The notes beneath the pieces were generated by a model. It saw only the letters and a program-made list of their open reading frames with translations. It was not told the origin of the DNA and made no database searches. From contig CALCWC010000044.1 in assembly GCA_937905985.1 (NCBI GenBank), positions 1 through 64,000 of the forward strand: a stretch of DNA of 64,000 nucleotides, written 5' to 3'. Of the stretch, positions 33,715-42,733 are shown piece by piece (the first letter of the stretch is position 1; each line of letters begins with the position of its first letter). This DNA is from an uncultured Verrucomicrobiales bacterium (GTDB taxonomy: Bacteria; Verrucomicrobiota; Verrucomicrobiia; Verrucomicrobiales; Akkermansiaceae). The position numbers and the translations under genes are program-made.

Positions 33715-36243
33715 ATGATGCCTCTGCCCATTGAACAGATACACGACGACCTGCTGCGCGCGGTTTCGCACGCGGGAGCCACCGTGCTCATCAGCGCGCC
33801 CACGGGCAGCGGCAAGTCCACGCGCGTGCCGCTCATGCTGGAGGAGGCGGGATATGGAGGGAAGGGGTGCATCCTGGTGGTGCAGCCGCGGCGGCTCGCG
33901 GCGCGCCTGCTGGCGGGCTTCGTGGCGCGACAGTACCCCTGCCAGCTGGGGCGGGAGGTGGGCTACACCGTGCGTTTCGATTCCCGACGCTCCGATTCCA
34001 CGCGCATCCTCTTTGTGACCGATGGTATCCTGGAGCGCCGGCTCACCGACGACCCGCAGCTGCGCGGCGTGTCCGCCGTGGTGTTCGACGAGGTGCACGA
34101 GCGGCGCCTTTCCGGCGATTTGTGCCTGGCGCGCGTGCTGCAGCTGCAGCGCACGCAGCGCCCGGAGCTGGCGGTGGTGGTGATGTCCGCCACGCTGGAG
34201 CTGGACAAGCTGCAGGGCTACCTGCCGCAGGCGCAGGTGCTGCGCGCGGAGGGGCGTCTCTTCCCCGTGGAGGTTTCCTATCGCCAGCCCGTGGCCGTGC
34301 GAGACCGCTTCGGCCACCTCGCCCCGCCTCCCGTGTGGGACCAGTGCGCCGCCGCCGTGAGGGAGCTGCTGGCGCATGACGACTGCGGGGACATCCTGGT
34401 GTTCCTGCCGGGCGCGTATGAAATCCGCCGCACGGTGGAGCTGCTGGAGAATGCCTCCTGGATGAAGGGGCGCGATGTGTTCCCCCTGCACGGCGCGCTG
34501 CCGCCGGAGGCACAGAACCGCGCCGTGGAGTGCGGCGAGCGCCCGCGCGTCATCGTTTCCACCAACATCGCGGAAACCTCGCTCACCATCGAGGGCGTCC
34601 GCTCCGTGGTGGATGCCGGCACCGTGCGCGAGGCCCGCTGGGAGCCCCACCGCGGCCTTTCCACCCTGCACATCGTCCCCATCTCCCAGGCCCAGGCAGA
34701 CCAGCGCACGGGCCGCGCAGGGCGTCTGGGCCCCGGCCGCTGCATCCGCCTGTGGAGCGAGGCCGACCAGCGCCGCCGCGCGCCGTTCCCCTCGCCGGAG
34801 GTTCACCGCGCGGACATCTCCATGGCTTTCCTCAACCTGCTGGCCTGGGGCTGCAAATCGCTGGACGATGTGAAAAAATTCCCCTGGCCGGACGCCCCCA
34901 CGGAAACGGAAACGCAGCGCGCCTGGCAGCTGCTGCTGGACTTGGAGGCGGCGGATGCAAACGGCCTCACGGAACTGGGGCGGCGCATGCTGGCGCACCC
35001 GCTGCCGCCCGTGCTGGCGCGGCTGATGGTGGAGGGCGAAGATGCCCGCCTGGTGCCGGAGATGGCGGCGGTGGCGGCCCTGCTGCAGGGGGAATCCATT
35101 GCCCTTTCCAGCGGGCTGCACCCCAGTTTGCGCGAGCGCGGCGACTTCTGCGACTTCCAGGCGGAATGGCGTGCCGTGCAGGCCGCCGCACGCTGCAATT
35201 TCGCCCCGCAGGAATGCACACGCCTCGGCATTCAGGCGCGTGCCGCACGCGAAATCGTCAAGGCCTGGCGGCAGCTCGGCGGCAACGGCGAACCAGAGGA
35301 AATCTTTGTGGAAAACCTGGCGGAGGTGTTGCCGCGCGCGCTGCTGCGCTGCTATCCCGCCAACCTCGCCGCCCGCAACGGCACCGCTTCCAACACCGCG
35401 CGACTTTGCGGAGGCCGCGGCGGCTGCATCGATGCCGATTCCGTGGCCGCGAACGCCCAGGAAAGCGTTTTCCTGCCCGCCGACATCACGGAAATCGGCG
35501 GTAAGCGCGTGGAGACCCGCCTCTCCCGCTGCACCGTCATCCCGCAGGATATTTTATCAACGCGGCAGGACAACGTTCCCGTGTACGACCCCGCCCGCAA
35601 GCGCGTGCTCAACATCCGCCGTACCCTCTACCGCGATTTGGTGCTGTCGGAAAAGGAAACGGGCGACGCCGACCCGCAGGACGCCGCTCCCATTCTGGCC
35701 GACCAGGTGGTGCGCGGAAACCTCAAGCTGGAGCAGTGGGACGGACACGTCCTGCAATGGATCCGCCGCCTCGCATGCCTCCGCAACGCCATGCCGGAGC
35801 TGGAACTGCCCGAATTCGGCGACGACGACCGCCTGGTGGCCATCACCATGATTTGCGAGGGCGCCGTGTGCTACAAGGACATCGCCACCCGCCCCGTCCT
35901 GCCCGTGCTCGCGGAGTGGCTCTCACCCTGGCAGCGCGAATGCCTCAACAAATACGCCCCCAAGGCCATCACCCTTGCCAACGGGCGGGAAGTGAAGCTC
36001 CTCTACCGGGAGGACGGCACCCCCACCTTCGCCCTCAAGTGCCAGCTCCTCTTCGGCGTGCACAACACCCCACGCATCGCAGACAACCGCATCCCCTGTC
36101 TCGTCGAAATCCTCGCCCCCAACCAGCGCCCCTATCAAATCACCGCGGACCTCGCCTCCTTCTGGAAAAACGGTTACCCCCAAATGAAAAAGGACCTCGC
36201 CGCCCGCTACCCCCGCCACAACTGGCCCCCAGAAGCCCCGTAG
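33715..36243 (+). CDS. hrpB: ATP-dependent RNA helicase HrpB
   Basis: The product is 842 residues from the ATG giving MMPLPIEQIHDDLL. It is a DEAH-type helicase: Walker A LISAPTGSGKST, DEVHER (motif II), VVVMSATLE, TNIAETSLTIEG and QRTGRAGR, followed by the HA2 region and the HrpB-specific C-terminal extension (QITADLASFWKNGYPQMKKDL). The cellular role of HrpB remains poorly defined. The annotated reading can begin at a TTG at 33634, but the paired ATGs are more likely. The stop codon is immediately followed by REP copy B. A long minus-strand frame in this region (33406-35121) is only its shadow. Confidence 0.95.
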   Translation: MMPLPIEQIHDDLLRAVSHAGATVLISAPTGSGKSTRVPLMLEEAGYGGKGCILVVQPRRLAARLLAGFVARQYPCQLGREVGYTVRFDSRRSDSTRILFVTDGILERRLTDDPQLRGVSAVVFDEVHERRLSGDLCLARVLQLQRTQRPELAVVVMSATLELDKLQGYLPQAQVLRAEGRLFPVEVSYRQPVAVRDRFGHLAPPPVWDQCAAAVRELLAHDDCGDILVFLPGAYEIRRTVELLENASWMKGRDVFPLHGALPPEAQNRAVECGERPRVIVSTNIAETSLTIEGVRSVVDAGTVREARWEPHRGLSTLHIVPISQAQADQRTGRAGRLGPGRCIRLWSEADQRRRAPFPSPEVHRADISMAFLNLLAWGCKSLDDVKKFPWPDAPTETETQRAWQLLLDLEAADANGLTELGRRMLAHPLPPVLARLMVEGEDARLVPEMAAVAALLQGESIALSSGLHPSLRERGDFCDFQAEWRAVQAAARCNFAPQECTRLGIQARAAREIVKAWRQLGGNGEPEEIFVENLAEVLPRALLRCYPANLAARNGTASNTARLCGGRGGCIDADSVAANAQESVFLPADITEIGGKRVETRLSRCTVIPQDILSTRQDNVPVYDPARKRVLNIRRTLYRDLVLSEKETGDADPQDAAPILADQVVRGNLKLEQWDGHVLQWIRRLACLRNAMPELELPEFGDDDRLVAITMICEGAVCYKDIATRPVLPVLAEWLSPWQRECLNKYAPKAITLANGREVKLLYREDGTPTFALKCQLLFGVHNTPRIADNRIPCLVEILAPNQRPYQITADLASFWKNGYPQMKKDLAARYPRHNWPPEAP

Positions 36244-36315
36244 CGCCGGAGTTTCGGAGGCGCGGAGCCACGGCGTAGCTGGACCTGCTTGCCAGGTCCA
36301 GCGAAGACGGGCAAA
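36242..36315 (+). repeat. REP-like repeat, copy B
   Basis: The core AGCGCCGGAGTTTCG, then AGGCGCGGAGCCACGGCGT, then a hairpin (TGGACCTG/CAGGTCCA) and GCGAAGACGGGCAAA. The TAG stop of hrpB overlaps its first bases. Confidence 0.6.
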
Positions 36316-36381
36316 ATCCCAAATCCCAAATCAATTACCCCGCTTATTCCCCCGCTACCCCGCCAAATTTGCGCCACGTGC

Positions 36382-36417
36382 AAAAAAAGCGGCTGCACGA
36401 GTAGCAGTCGTGCAGCC
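36382..36417 (-). terminator. Hairpin with minus-strand T run
   Basis: The stem GGCTGCACGA/TCGTGCAGCC (10 bp, 7-base loop) is followed, on the minus strand, by a run of 7 T. No minus-strand gene ends here, so it may be bidirectional or serve antisense transcripts. On the plus strand it sits between hrpB and the next gene. Confidence 0.45.
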
Positions 36418-36540
36418 TAGGAGATCAGGACATGAATTATTGCTAGTACTTTCGTCCGGATCAGGTGAAGATACACAAAAGCCGACATGGAGTCAAGCTT
36501 TTCCAGTAGCCCCGCTTTATCCCTCTTCCCCTCCAAAAAT

Positions 36541-36604
36541 GTGCAGTTTTGGCAATTTTTCGCAGGGAAAAGTGTGCAAAATTGGCAATTATTCGAGGGA
36601 AAGT
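36541..36604 (+). promoter_or_regulatory. Two 33-base direct repeats upstream of the ATPase gene
   Basis: Two adjacent copies of GTGCANNNTTGGCAATT.TTCG...GGGAAAAGT (36541-36573 and 36574-36604) end just before the -35 element. They differ at a few positions. The arrangement is typical of a duplicated regulator-binding site. Confidence 0.55.
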
Positions 36605-36606
36605 TC

Positions 36607-36635
36607 TTGACAAGACCCGCACGGCAAAGCATACT
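36607..36635 (+). promoter_or_regulatory. Promoter of the DUF4143-type ATPase gene
   Basis: TTGACA and CATACT are separated by 17 bases, ending 17 bases before the ATG. Confidence 0.6.
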
Positions 36636-36652
36636 GGCATGCGGGAAACGCC

Positions 36653-37969
36653 ATGAAACGCTACGCATTGGAAGACCTTGCAGCTTGGGCCCGGAAAAAA
36701 GACCGGGTCCGCAAGCCCCTTGTTCTCTGCGGTGCCAGACAGGTGGGCAAGACCTGGCTGATGCGCGAGCTGGCACGCACCGAGTTCAAGAAGGAGGCGT
36801 ACGTGAACTTTGTGGACACTCCGAGCGCCGCCAGGGTGTTTGAAGGAGAGTACCGGGCGAAGGATATCATTGACAACCTCTCCGCCAAAAGCGGAACAGA
36901 TATCACGCCGGGCGACACGCTGATTATCCTGGATGAAATCCAGGAGAGTGAGCGGGCGTTGAATTCCCTGAAATACCTCCGCGAACACGCCCCTCAATAC
37001 CACATCGTTGCCGCGGGTAGCCTGCTGGGCGTGGCTTTGCGCAAGCGGCGGATGTCGTTCCCGGTGGGTCAGGTGGAGTTCTACCACCTGCATCCGCTGG
37101 GATTTTGCGAGTTTCTTGAAGCCATCGGCCAGCCAAGGCTTGCAGCCCATCTGCTGGATTTACGGGCCTCGCTCATCGATTCCCTCTCCGAGACCTACGA
37201 GCGCCACCTCAAGCAGTACCTCTGCGTGGGCGGCATGCCGGGTGCCGTGGCAGTCTACGTAGATTCCGGCGATATGGCTGCCGTTCAAGCGGCTCACCGC
37301 GATATCCTCTCCAGCTACGAGGCCGATTTCTTCAAGTACACCGAACCCGCCAACATCATGCGCATCCGCGCCGTCTGGGCATCACTTCCCCGCCAGCTCG
37401 CCTCTGAAAACCGCAAGTTCACCTACAGGGGCATTGTGGAAGGCGCGCGCGGGCGCGACTACGACGGTGCAATCGAGTGGCTGGAGACGTGCGGGCTTGT
37501 CCACAGGGTCAACCGCATCACCAAGCCCTCGCTGCCGCTCAAGGCCTATCTGGACCCAACCGCGTTCAAGCTCTACATGCTGGACTGCGGGCTCATGGGT
37601 ACCATGGCTGAGCTGGACACCTCCACCATACTGGAGGGGAACGAGCTGTTCAGCGAATTCAAGGGAGCGCTCGCGGAGCAGTACGTGCTGCAAACGCTCA
37701 TGCTCAGCCCCGCCACCTCCCTGGGATACTGGAGCAACCCCGGCGGTGCGGCGGAGGTCGATTTCGTCATCCAGCACAAGAGCCAAATCGTTCCGGTGGA
37801 GGTCAAGGCCGGAATCAACCTGAAATCCAAGAGCCTGAACACCTACCGCACCAAATTCTCCCAGAAGCTCGCCGTTCGCGCCTCACTGGCCCATTTCGGA
37901 AACGTGGACGGCCTGCTGAGCATTCCCCTGTACGCCGTGGAGCAGCTCAAGCTCTACCTGCCGCAATAA
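36653..37969 (+). CDS. AAA-type ATPase with DUF4143 domain
   Basis: The product is 438 residues. The N-terminal AAA domain has Walker A LCGARQVGKTWLM and Walker B LIILDEIQES. Sensor and arginine-finger regions include VAAGSLLGVALRK. The C-terminal half (about 220-400) matches the DUF4143 domain, with AEVDFVIQHKSQIVPVEVKAG, a nuclease-like (PD-(D/E)xK-type) pattern. Such ATPases are frequent in archaea and gut bacteria, often several per genome, and are thought to be accessory or defence-related, without an established substrate. The gene has its own promoter and a terminator. It lies in the accessory region ahead of the CRISPR locus. Confidence 0.85.
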   Translation: MKRYALEDLAAWARKKDRVRKPLVLCGARQVGKTWLMRELARTEFKKEAYVNFVDTPSAARVFEGEYRAKDIIDNLSAKSGTDITPGDTLIILDEIQESERALNSLKYLREHAPQYHIVAAGSLLGVALRKRRMSFPVGQVEFYHLHPLGFCEFLEAIGQPRLAAHLLDLRASLIDSLSETYERHLKQYLCVGGMPGAVAVYVDSGDMAAVQAAHRDILSSYEADFFKYTEPANIMRIRAVWASLPRQLASENRKFTYRGIVEGARGRDYDGAIEWLETCGLVHRVNRITKPSLPLKAYLDPTAFKLYMLDCGLMGTMAELDTSTILEGNELFSEFKGALAEQYVLQTLMLSPATSLGYWSNPGGAAEVDFVIQHKSQIVPVEVKAGINLKSKSLNTYRTKFSQKLAVRASLAHFGNVDGLLSIPLYAVEQLKLYLPQ

Positions 37970-38014
37970 CGGCGCGAGCAACAGTGGATGACAGGCGGAA
38001 AGCATAGAACCTAG

Positions 38015-38047
38015 CCGCCCCGTCAGGCGCATGGCCTGGCGGGGCGG
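38015..38047 (+). terminator. GC-rich hairpin after the ATPase gene
   Basis: CCGCCCCG...CAGGC is paired with GCCTG...CGGGGCGG around a GCATG loop, followed by TTCATTC. The T run is weak. Confidence 0.5.
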
Positions 38048-38123
38048 TTCATTCACGCGCGCCTTGTCACGCCAAAGCGCCACAGGCGCGGCGGCGGAGC
38101 CGAATTTTCAAATAGTAAATTCC

Positions 38124-39023
38124 TTAGACAAGGTGCTTGATAATATCCTCGCGTTTCCCGGGGAGCAGGTCGATGACCGGAACCTCAATCATGGTGTAGC
38201 AACCGGGTTGCTGCTTGAGGGAGGCGCGGGCCACATTCACCAGCACCTGCGCCGTGAGGGCGGGGTTGTTGATCTTCATGTTGAACTCGAAAAGCTGGTT
38301 GTGCGTCATGCCGCTCACGCCCTTGCGGGTCAGGTTCACGCCGTGGCCCACATCGTTCAGGGCATCCACGCTGTCCACCGCAAACACGTGCGTCTCATCG
38401 GAAGCAAAGTAGGGATCCGCCTTAATGGCTGCCGTCACCTCGGCAAGATCCGCGCCCTCCTCCAGCTCCACATACACCATGCGGCGGTGAATACCTTCAC
38501 CCACCGGAATCGTCATGGAAAGGGCATCCTTCACCCCCGCCTTGGAGCGCACGCACACGCTGTGCCCCATGGATCGGCCGGGCCCGAAATTCGTGTAGGA
38601 AAGGCCCTTGGGCGCAAGGCTCTCCATCAGGGTACGCACCACCGAATCCGAACCCGGATCCCAACCGGCGGAAATGATGGCAACCGTGCCGTGCTCCTTC
38701 GCCACCGGCATGAGCGCCGCGCGGTATTCCAAGATGGAGGTGTGGATATCGAAGGAATCCACCGTGTTGATGCCCATGGAAAGGCATTTCACCGCGTGTT
38801 CCTCGCAAGAGCGAGTGGGCGTGGCAAGTATCGCCACATCCACCTTGCCAAGCTCCGCTATATCCGTCACCACCGGGTACGCCGCCAGCTCAGGGTATCC
38901 CTCCTTGGATGCCGTACGCCGAACCACGCCCACGCATTCCATGTCGGGCGACGCCTCAATGGCCTCCAGTGTGTACTTGCCGATATTGCCGTAACCAACG
39001 ATTGCTGCTTTAATCTTGTTCAT
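38124..39023 (-). CDS. ddh: meso-Diaminopimelate D-dehydrogenase
   Basis: The product is 299 residues from the ATG giving MNKIKAAIVGYGNIGKYTLEAI. It begins with a Rossmann fingerprint (VGYGNIG). It continues with ATPTRSC, the substrate-binding TVDSFDIHTSILEYR, ISAGWDPGSDS and YTNFGPGRSMGHS motifs and a C-terminal HTHNQL-like region (GMTHNQLFEFN). It catalyses the one-step reductive amination that makes meso-DAP for peptidoglycan and lysine. The length fits the family. The gene is the last conventional gene before the CRISPR region and is read away from it. A longer start to 39098 lacks a ribosome site. Confidence 0.9.
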   Translation of the reverse strand: MNKIKAAIVGYGNIGKYTLEAIEASPDMECVGVVRRTASKEGYPELAAYPVVTDIAELGKVDVAILATPTRSCEEHAVKCLSMGINTVDSFDIHTSILEYRAALMPVAKEHGTVAIISAGWDPGSDSVVRTLMESLAPKGLSYTNFGPGRSMGHSVCVRSKAGVKDALSMTIPVGEGIHRRMVYVELEEGADLAEVTAAIKADPYFASDETHVFAVDSVDALNDVGHGVNLTRKGVSGMTHNQLFEFNMKINNPALTAQVLVNVARASLKQQPGCYTMIEVPVIDLLPGKREDIIKHLV

Positions 39024-39133
39024 CTTCTTGTATGTATGTGGGGGTATAACGCTGCGCGCCAATATACCACTCCCCGCCCCCCTTGACAAGCCAAACATCT
39101 GCCAGCTTTATGCCTGCAATTTCAAACTAGTAA

Positions 39134-39172
39134 TTTCTGCAAATTCAAAATGCCATTTTAAAATTGCAGAAA
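39134..39172. repeat. 39-base imperfect palindrome
   Basis: TTTCTGCAAATTCAAAATG, one central C, then its inverse complement with two mismatches. It lies upstream of ddh (divergent side) and is AT-rich with no T run, like the 41-base palindrome at 8157. Confidence 0.6.
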
Positions 39173-39267
39173 ATCTGCTTGATGCAGGGCAGGGGGGGGG
39201 CGGCGTATGAGTCCGGCATGAAAAAGGGTGAATTGCTGGAGCGCAACATGCTGCCGCTGTCAAATCC

Positions 39268-39384
39268 ATGCACAAAATCCCCCTCGGCAGCAAATCCCTC
39301 GCCCCCGGCGTCATCTTCTGCCCCATCCAATCCCCACTCCCCCTCGGCAACAATTCCCTCGCCCTCCCCATCTCCGCCATCTAA
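39268..39384 (+). CDS. Possible 38-residue protein or gene remnant
   Basis: An ATG-started 38-codon frame (MHKIPLGSKSLAPGVIFCP ... LPISAI) contains two related PLGxxSLAxxxI segments. Upstream is a poly-G tract at 39188. The stop lies 5 bases before REP copy C, which suggests the end of a once-longer gene. No family is recognised. The rest of 39024-39692 holds only the palindrome and the REP copy. Confidence 0.2.
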   Translation: MHKIPLGSKSLAPGVIFCPIQSPLPLGNNSLALPISAI

Positions 39385-39389
39385 ACCGA

Positions 39390-39471
39390 AGCGCCGAAGT
39401 TTCGAAGGCTCGGAGCCTCGCCGTAGCCCCGCAGGGGCGGAGACGGGCTGGGCCCAGCGAAGACGGGCAAA
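39390..39471 (+). repeat. REP-like repeat, copy C
   Basis: The core AGCGCCGAAGTTTCG, AGGCTCGGAGCCTCGCCGT, then a variable hairpin block and GCGAAGACGGGCAAA, as in copies A and B. Confidence 0.55.
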
Positions 39472-39692
39472 TCCTCAATCACCGCGCTTATTGCTCCGTT
39501 TCCGCCATCTCAGCATCGACACAATTGGCATGTAGGAACTCCAGAACAAGGGAAAATCGCAATAGACACAAGGTTGCTGCAGGGATTGTACTGTATTACG
39601 TAACATTTATCGTTTGTTTTGCTGTAGTATGCGTAAAATTAATGTGTAAAAAGTTTTGTAATGGGGTGATTGCAATTGTTAGACTTTTTTCT

Positions 39693-39720
39693 TTGACAAA
39701 CTTTTCCCCCGTGGTAGTAT
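39693..39720 (+). promoter_or_regulatory. Promoter of the cas operon
   Basis: TTGACA and TAGTAT are separated by 16 bases. The -10 element covers the first in-frame ATG (39719) of cas3, so translation must begin later. Confidence 0.65.
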
Positions 39721-39745
39721 GGTAGTAACAACACCCTATGAACGC

Positions 39746-42007
39746 ATGCTTGTATACGCCCATACCCTGAAAGATCGTCCCGCTGAAGATTGGGAACCTT
39801 TGTACGGCCCCGATGGCCATGCAGAGAAGACCGCTCGCATCATGGAAAGCTTTCCGCCGCTCTTTGCCGATGGCATTTTCCCGGAGGAGAAGCGCCTTCT
39901 CCGTTTCATCGGCATGACGCACGACATGGGAAAGGCCTCGAATGCCTTTCAGCGGTACCTTCACGGAGGGGACAGGGCCGACCACAAGACCGCAGCCGCA
40001 GCGTACGCAGCCACACATCCGAAGCTCTTGGGCAAGCTTCTGCCCTATGTGTTTTTCGGGCACCACGGCGGATTGCCGTATGGAGTCCACATGTTCGACA
40101 AGAAATTGAGGGGCTATTCCATGCCGGACGAGGTAGCCTCCAGTATGCCTGCCGATGTGGATGACCCCGCCGGTTTGCCCCTCCCCAACCTAACAGCCGG
40201 AGCAACTGCCACGCCGGAGGCCGTGTTCTCTGCCATGATGGCTGTGCGCATGCTGCATTCCTCCCTGGTGGATGCCGATTGGTTGGCAACGGAATCGTTC
40301 ACCGAGCCTGCGGCTGCGAAGGCACGGCAGTCTATCGCGTACGATTCCATAGAAGAGTTGTCGCGCAAGGTGGAGACGTTCATCGGCGAGAGGGAACGGA
40401 ACGCCGCCGGTTCCATCAACGAGCTTCGAAAGCGGATTCATCACTCCTGCTACGCCGCAGGGGAAAAAGAGCGCGGCGTGTATCGCCTGAACGTTCCCAC
40501 GGGCGGCGGCAAGACCCTTTCCTCCCTCAGTTTCGCCTTGCACCATGCCGAAAGGCACGGCATGACCCGCGTCATTTACGTGATTCCCTTCACCAGTATC
40601 ATTGAACAGACCGCCCATGAATTCCGCGGCGTGGTGGGGGATGCCAATGTGGTGGAACACCAGAGCAACATCCAGCCAGACAAGGACACCCCGCGCAACC
40701 GCGCGGCGGCAGAGAATTGGGACGCGCCGCTGGTGGTGACCACCAGCGTGCAGTTCTTCGAGTCGCTTTTCTCTGCCCGGAACGGGAGGTGCCGCAAGTT
40801 GCACAACATCGCCAATTCCGTGATTGTCTTCGATGAGGCGCAGAATCTGCCCACGGAGTACTTGGCTCCCATCCTTCAGGTGATGAAAGTGCTGCGCCGG
40901 CAGTACGGCTGCACGCTATTGCTTTGCACGGCCACGCAGCCGGCGCTTGAATACCGTGAAAAGCTGTTTGAAATCGGTTGGCCGAAAACGGAGGTGGGCA
41001 GCCTGCTGGGTGATGATTTCGAGCGTGAGCTTGCCATCAAGATGAAGCGCGTGGAGGTGGAATTCCTTGGCGCCACGGATACCCCAACCTTGCTGAACCA
41101 TTTCAACGGCACGGGAGAGCAATCGGCTCTCTTCATCGTCAACCTCACGCGCCAGGCGCAGGATTTGTTCAATGCGCTCAAGGCTGCCGGCCACACTGGA
41201 TTGTACCATCTCTCCGCGCGCATGTGCCCGGCTCATCGAACGGATGTGCTCGATGATGTCCGCAAGCGCCTGGCAGACGGCTTGCCCACCATCCTGGTGG
41301 CCACGCGTGTGGTGGAGGCGGGGGTGGATATCTCGTTCCCCATTGTCTACCGCGACCGCTGCGGCCTGGATTCCCTGGCGCAGTCCGCCGGGCGCTGCAA
41401 CCGCCATGGAGAAGCCCCTATGGGGCATGTCTACGCATACGAAGCTGCCGAAGATGAATACGCCCTCCCCGCGTCCTTTGCCGACCTGCGGGCGGGCGCG
41501 TACGCTATGCGGGACACCCTGGACGTCATGCAGCCGGCAGATGTGTTCGCCGCGGATATAGTGGAGAAGTATTTCAATCTATTTTACAACAAGCGCCGCG
41601 AGGGCACCCTCCGGTGGGACCAGCACGGCATTGGCGAGTTGGTGGGCCAGACCGGCAGGAAGGCCGAAGTGTGGGATTTTCCCGCCATAGAGGATGCGTT
41701 CCGCATGATTCCCGGAGGCCAGCGCACCCTGCTGGTGCCGTACGGCGATGGCGTGGAGGATATCCGCAATGAAATCCTGCGTGCGGTCGAGACAAAGGTT
41801 CCGATACCGCGCCGGTTGCGCCAGCTTATTCAGCAGCACTCCGTTGCAGTGTATGACCAGGAATGGAGCCGTCTTTACCCGGAACACATCGAGGTGCTGG
41901 ATGAAGAGAACGGGATATGCATGCTCAACTTCAACTCCAAGGAACTCTACGACGCCGGCACCGGGCTGCTGCGCGATGCCTCGCTTAATCTTAGTTACGT
42001 CTTATAA
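39746..42007 (+). CDS. cas3: Type I-C CRISPR helicase-nuclease Cas3
   Basis: The product is 753 residues from the ATG giving MLVYAHTLKD. An N-terminal HD nuclease (GHAEK, FIGMTHDMGKAS, DHKTAA, FFGHHGG) is fused to a superfamily-2 helicase. The helicase has Walker A NVPTGGGKTLSS, the DEAQ-type box IVFDEAQNL, LLCTATQPA, and motif VI near SLAQSAGRCNR. After target recognition by Cascade it is recruited to nick and unwind the foreign strand. The start at 39719 is rejected because it lies in the -10 element. It is the first gene of the seven-gene cas operon. Confidence 0.95.
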   Translation: MLVYAHTLKDRPAEDWEPLYGPDGHAEKTARIMESFPPLFADGIFPEEKRLLRFIGMTHDMGKASNAFQRYLHGGDRADHKTAAAAYAATHPKLLGKLLPYVFFGHHGGLPYGVHMFDKKLRGYSMPDEVASSMPADVDDPAGLPLPNLTAGATATPEAVFSAMMAVRMLHSSLVDADWLATESFTEPAAAKARQSIAYDSIEELSRKVETFIGERERNAAGSINELRKRIHHSCYAAGEKERGVYRLNVPTGGGKTLSSLSFALHHAERHGMTRVIYVIPFTSIIEQTAHEFRGVVGDANVVEHQSNIQPDKDTPRNRAAAENWDAPLVVTTSVQFFESLFSARNGRCRKLHNIANSVIVFDEAQNLPTEYLAPILQVMKVLRRQYGCTLLLCTATQPALEYREKLFEIGWPKTEVGSLLGDDFERELAIKMKRVEVEFLGATDTPTLLNHFNGTGEQSALFIVNLTRQAQDLFNALKAAGHTGLYHLSARMCPAHRTDVLDDVRKRLADGLPTILVATRVVEAGVDISFPIVYRDRCGLDSLAQSAGRCNRHGEAPMGHVYAYEAAEDEYALPASFADLRAGAYAMRDTLDVMQPADVFAADIVEKYFNLFYNKRREGTLRWDQHGIGELVGQTGRKAEVWDFPAIEDAFRMIPGGQRTLLVPYGDGVEDIRNEILRAVETKVPIPRRLRQLIQQHSVAVYDQEWSRLYPEHIEVLDEENGICMLNFNSKELYDAGTGLLRDASLNLSYVL

Positions 42008-42023
42008 CAACATTCGAATACCT

Positions 42024-42731
42024 ATGACTGTTTCACTGCACGTTTGGGGCGACTACGCCTGTTTCACCAGACCCGAGCTCAAGGCGGAGCGCGTGAGCTA
42101 CGAGGTGATGACTCCCTCTGCCGCGCGGGGCATCCTGACCGCCATTTACTGGAAACCGGAATTCCGTTGGGTGGTGGAGCGCATCCACGTCCTCAACCCT
42201 ATCCGCTTCACGCAAATCCGCCGCAACGAGCTTGGTTGCCGTATGGTGACTCCCGGCACGGATGTGATGAAGGGCGAGAAGGCGGCGAACCTGGGCGTTT
42301 ACATTGAGGACAACCGCCAGCAGCGCGCCGCCACCATTTTGCGGGATGTTTCCTACATCATTGATGCCCATGTGGACGTGCTGCACCCGGAACCCGGCGT
42401 GGATTCCCTGAAAAAGCACATCGAGATGTTCAAGAGGCGCGCCTCAAAGGGGCAGTGCTTCCACCAACCCTGCATGGGTGTGCGGGAATTCCCCGCCATG
42501 TTCGCCCTGGTTTCCGATGAGCATCCCGCCCCGCCGTGCGAGCTGCCTGAAAACCAGCTGAACCGCCACCTGGGGCTCATGCTCCATGACCTGGTCTACA
42601 AGGATGACCCCAAGGGCGAGGTTATCTGCGCCCATACCAAGAAGCACCAGACCGCCACGCCGCATTTCTTCATGGCAGAGCTGGCAAACGGTGTCGTCCA
42701 TGTTCCCTCACTTTCCCAAACCCTTTCCTGA
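42024..42731 (+). CDS. cas5c: Type I-C Cas5c, pre-crRNA endonuclease
   Basis: The product is 235 residues. The N-terminal RAMP fold has LHVWGDYACFTRPELKAERVSYEVMTPSAARGIL and AIYWKPEFRWVVERI, hallmarks of the I-C Cas5 proteins. In type I-C, which lacks Cas6, this subunit cuts the repeat RNA and stays on the 5' handle of the crRNA. The C-terminal part ends with HFFMAELANGVV. It starts 16 bases after cas3 and its stop is 2 bases before cas8c. Confidence 0.95.
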   Translation: MTVSLHVWGDYACFTRPELKAERVSYEVMTPSAARGILTAIYWKPEFRWVVERIHVLNPIRFTQIRRNELGCRMVTPGTDVMKGEKAANLGVYIEDNRQQRAATILRDVSYIIDAHVDVLHPEPGVDSLKKHIEMFKRRASKGQCFHQPCMGVREFPAMFALVSDEHPAPPCELPENQLNRHLGLMLHDLVYKDDPKGEVICAHTKKHQTATPHFFMAELANGVVHVPSLSQTLS

Positions 42732-42733
42732 CC

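Noticed and set aside
33406..35121. Minus-strand frame of 571 codons over hrpB
   Set aside because: Antisense shadow of the helicase; no recognisable motif.
36382..36417. Hairpin as terminator of hrpB
   Set aside because: The T run is on the other strand, so on the plus strand it lacks the features of an intrinsic terminator; retained only as a minus-strand hairpin.
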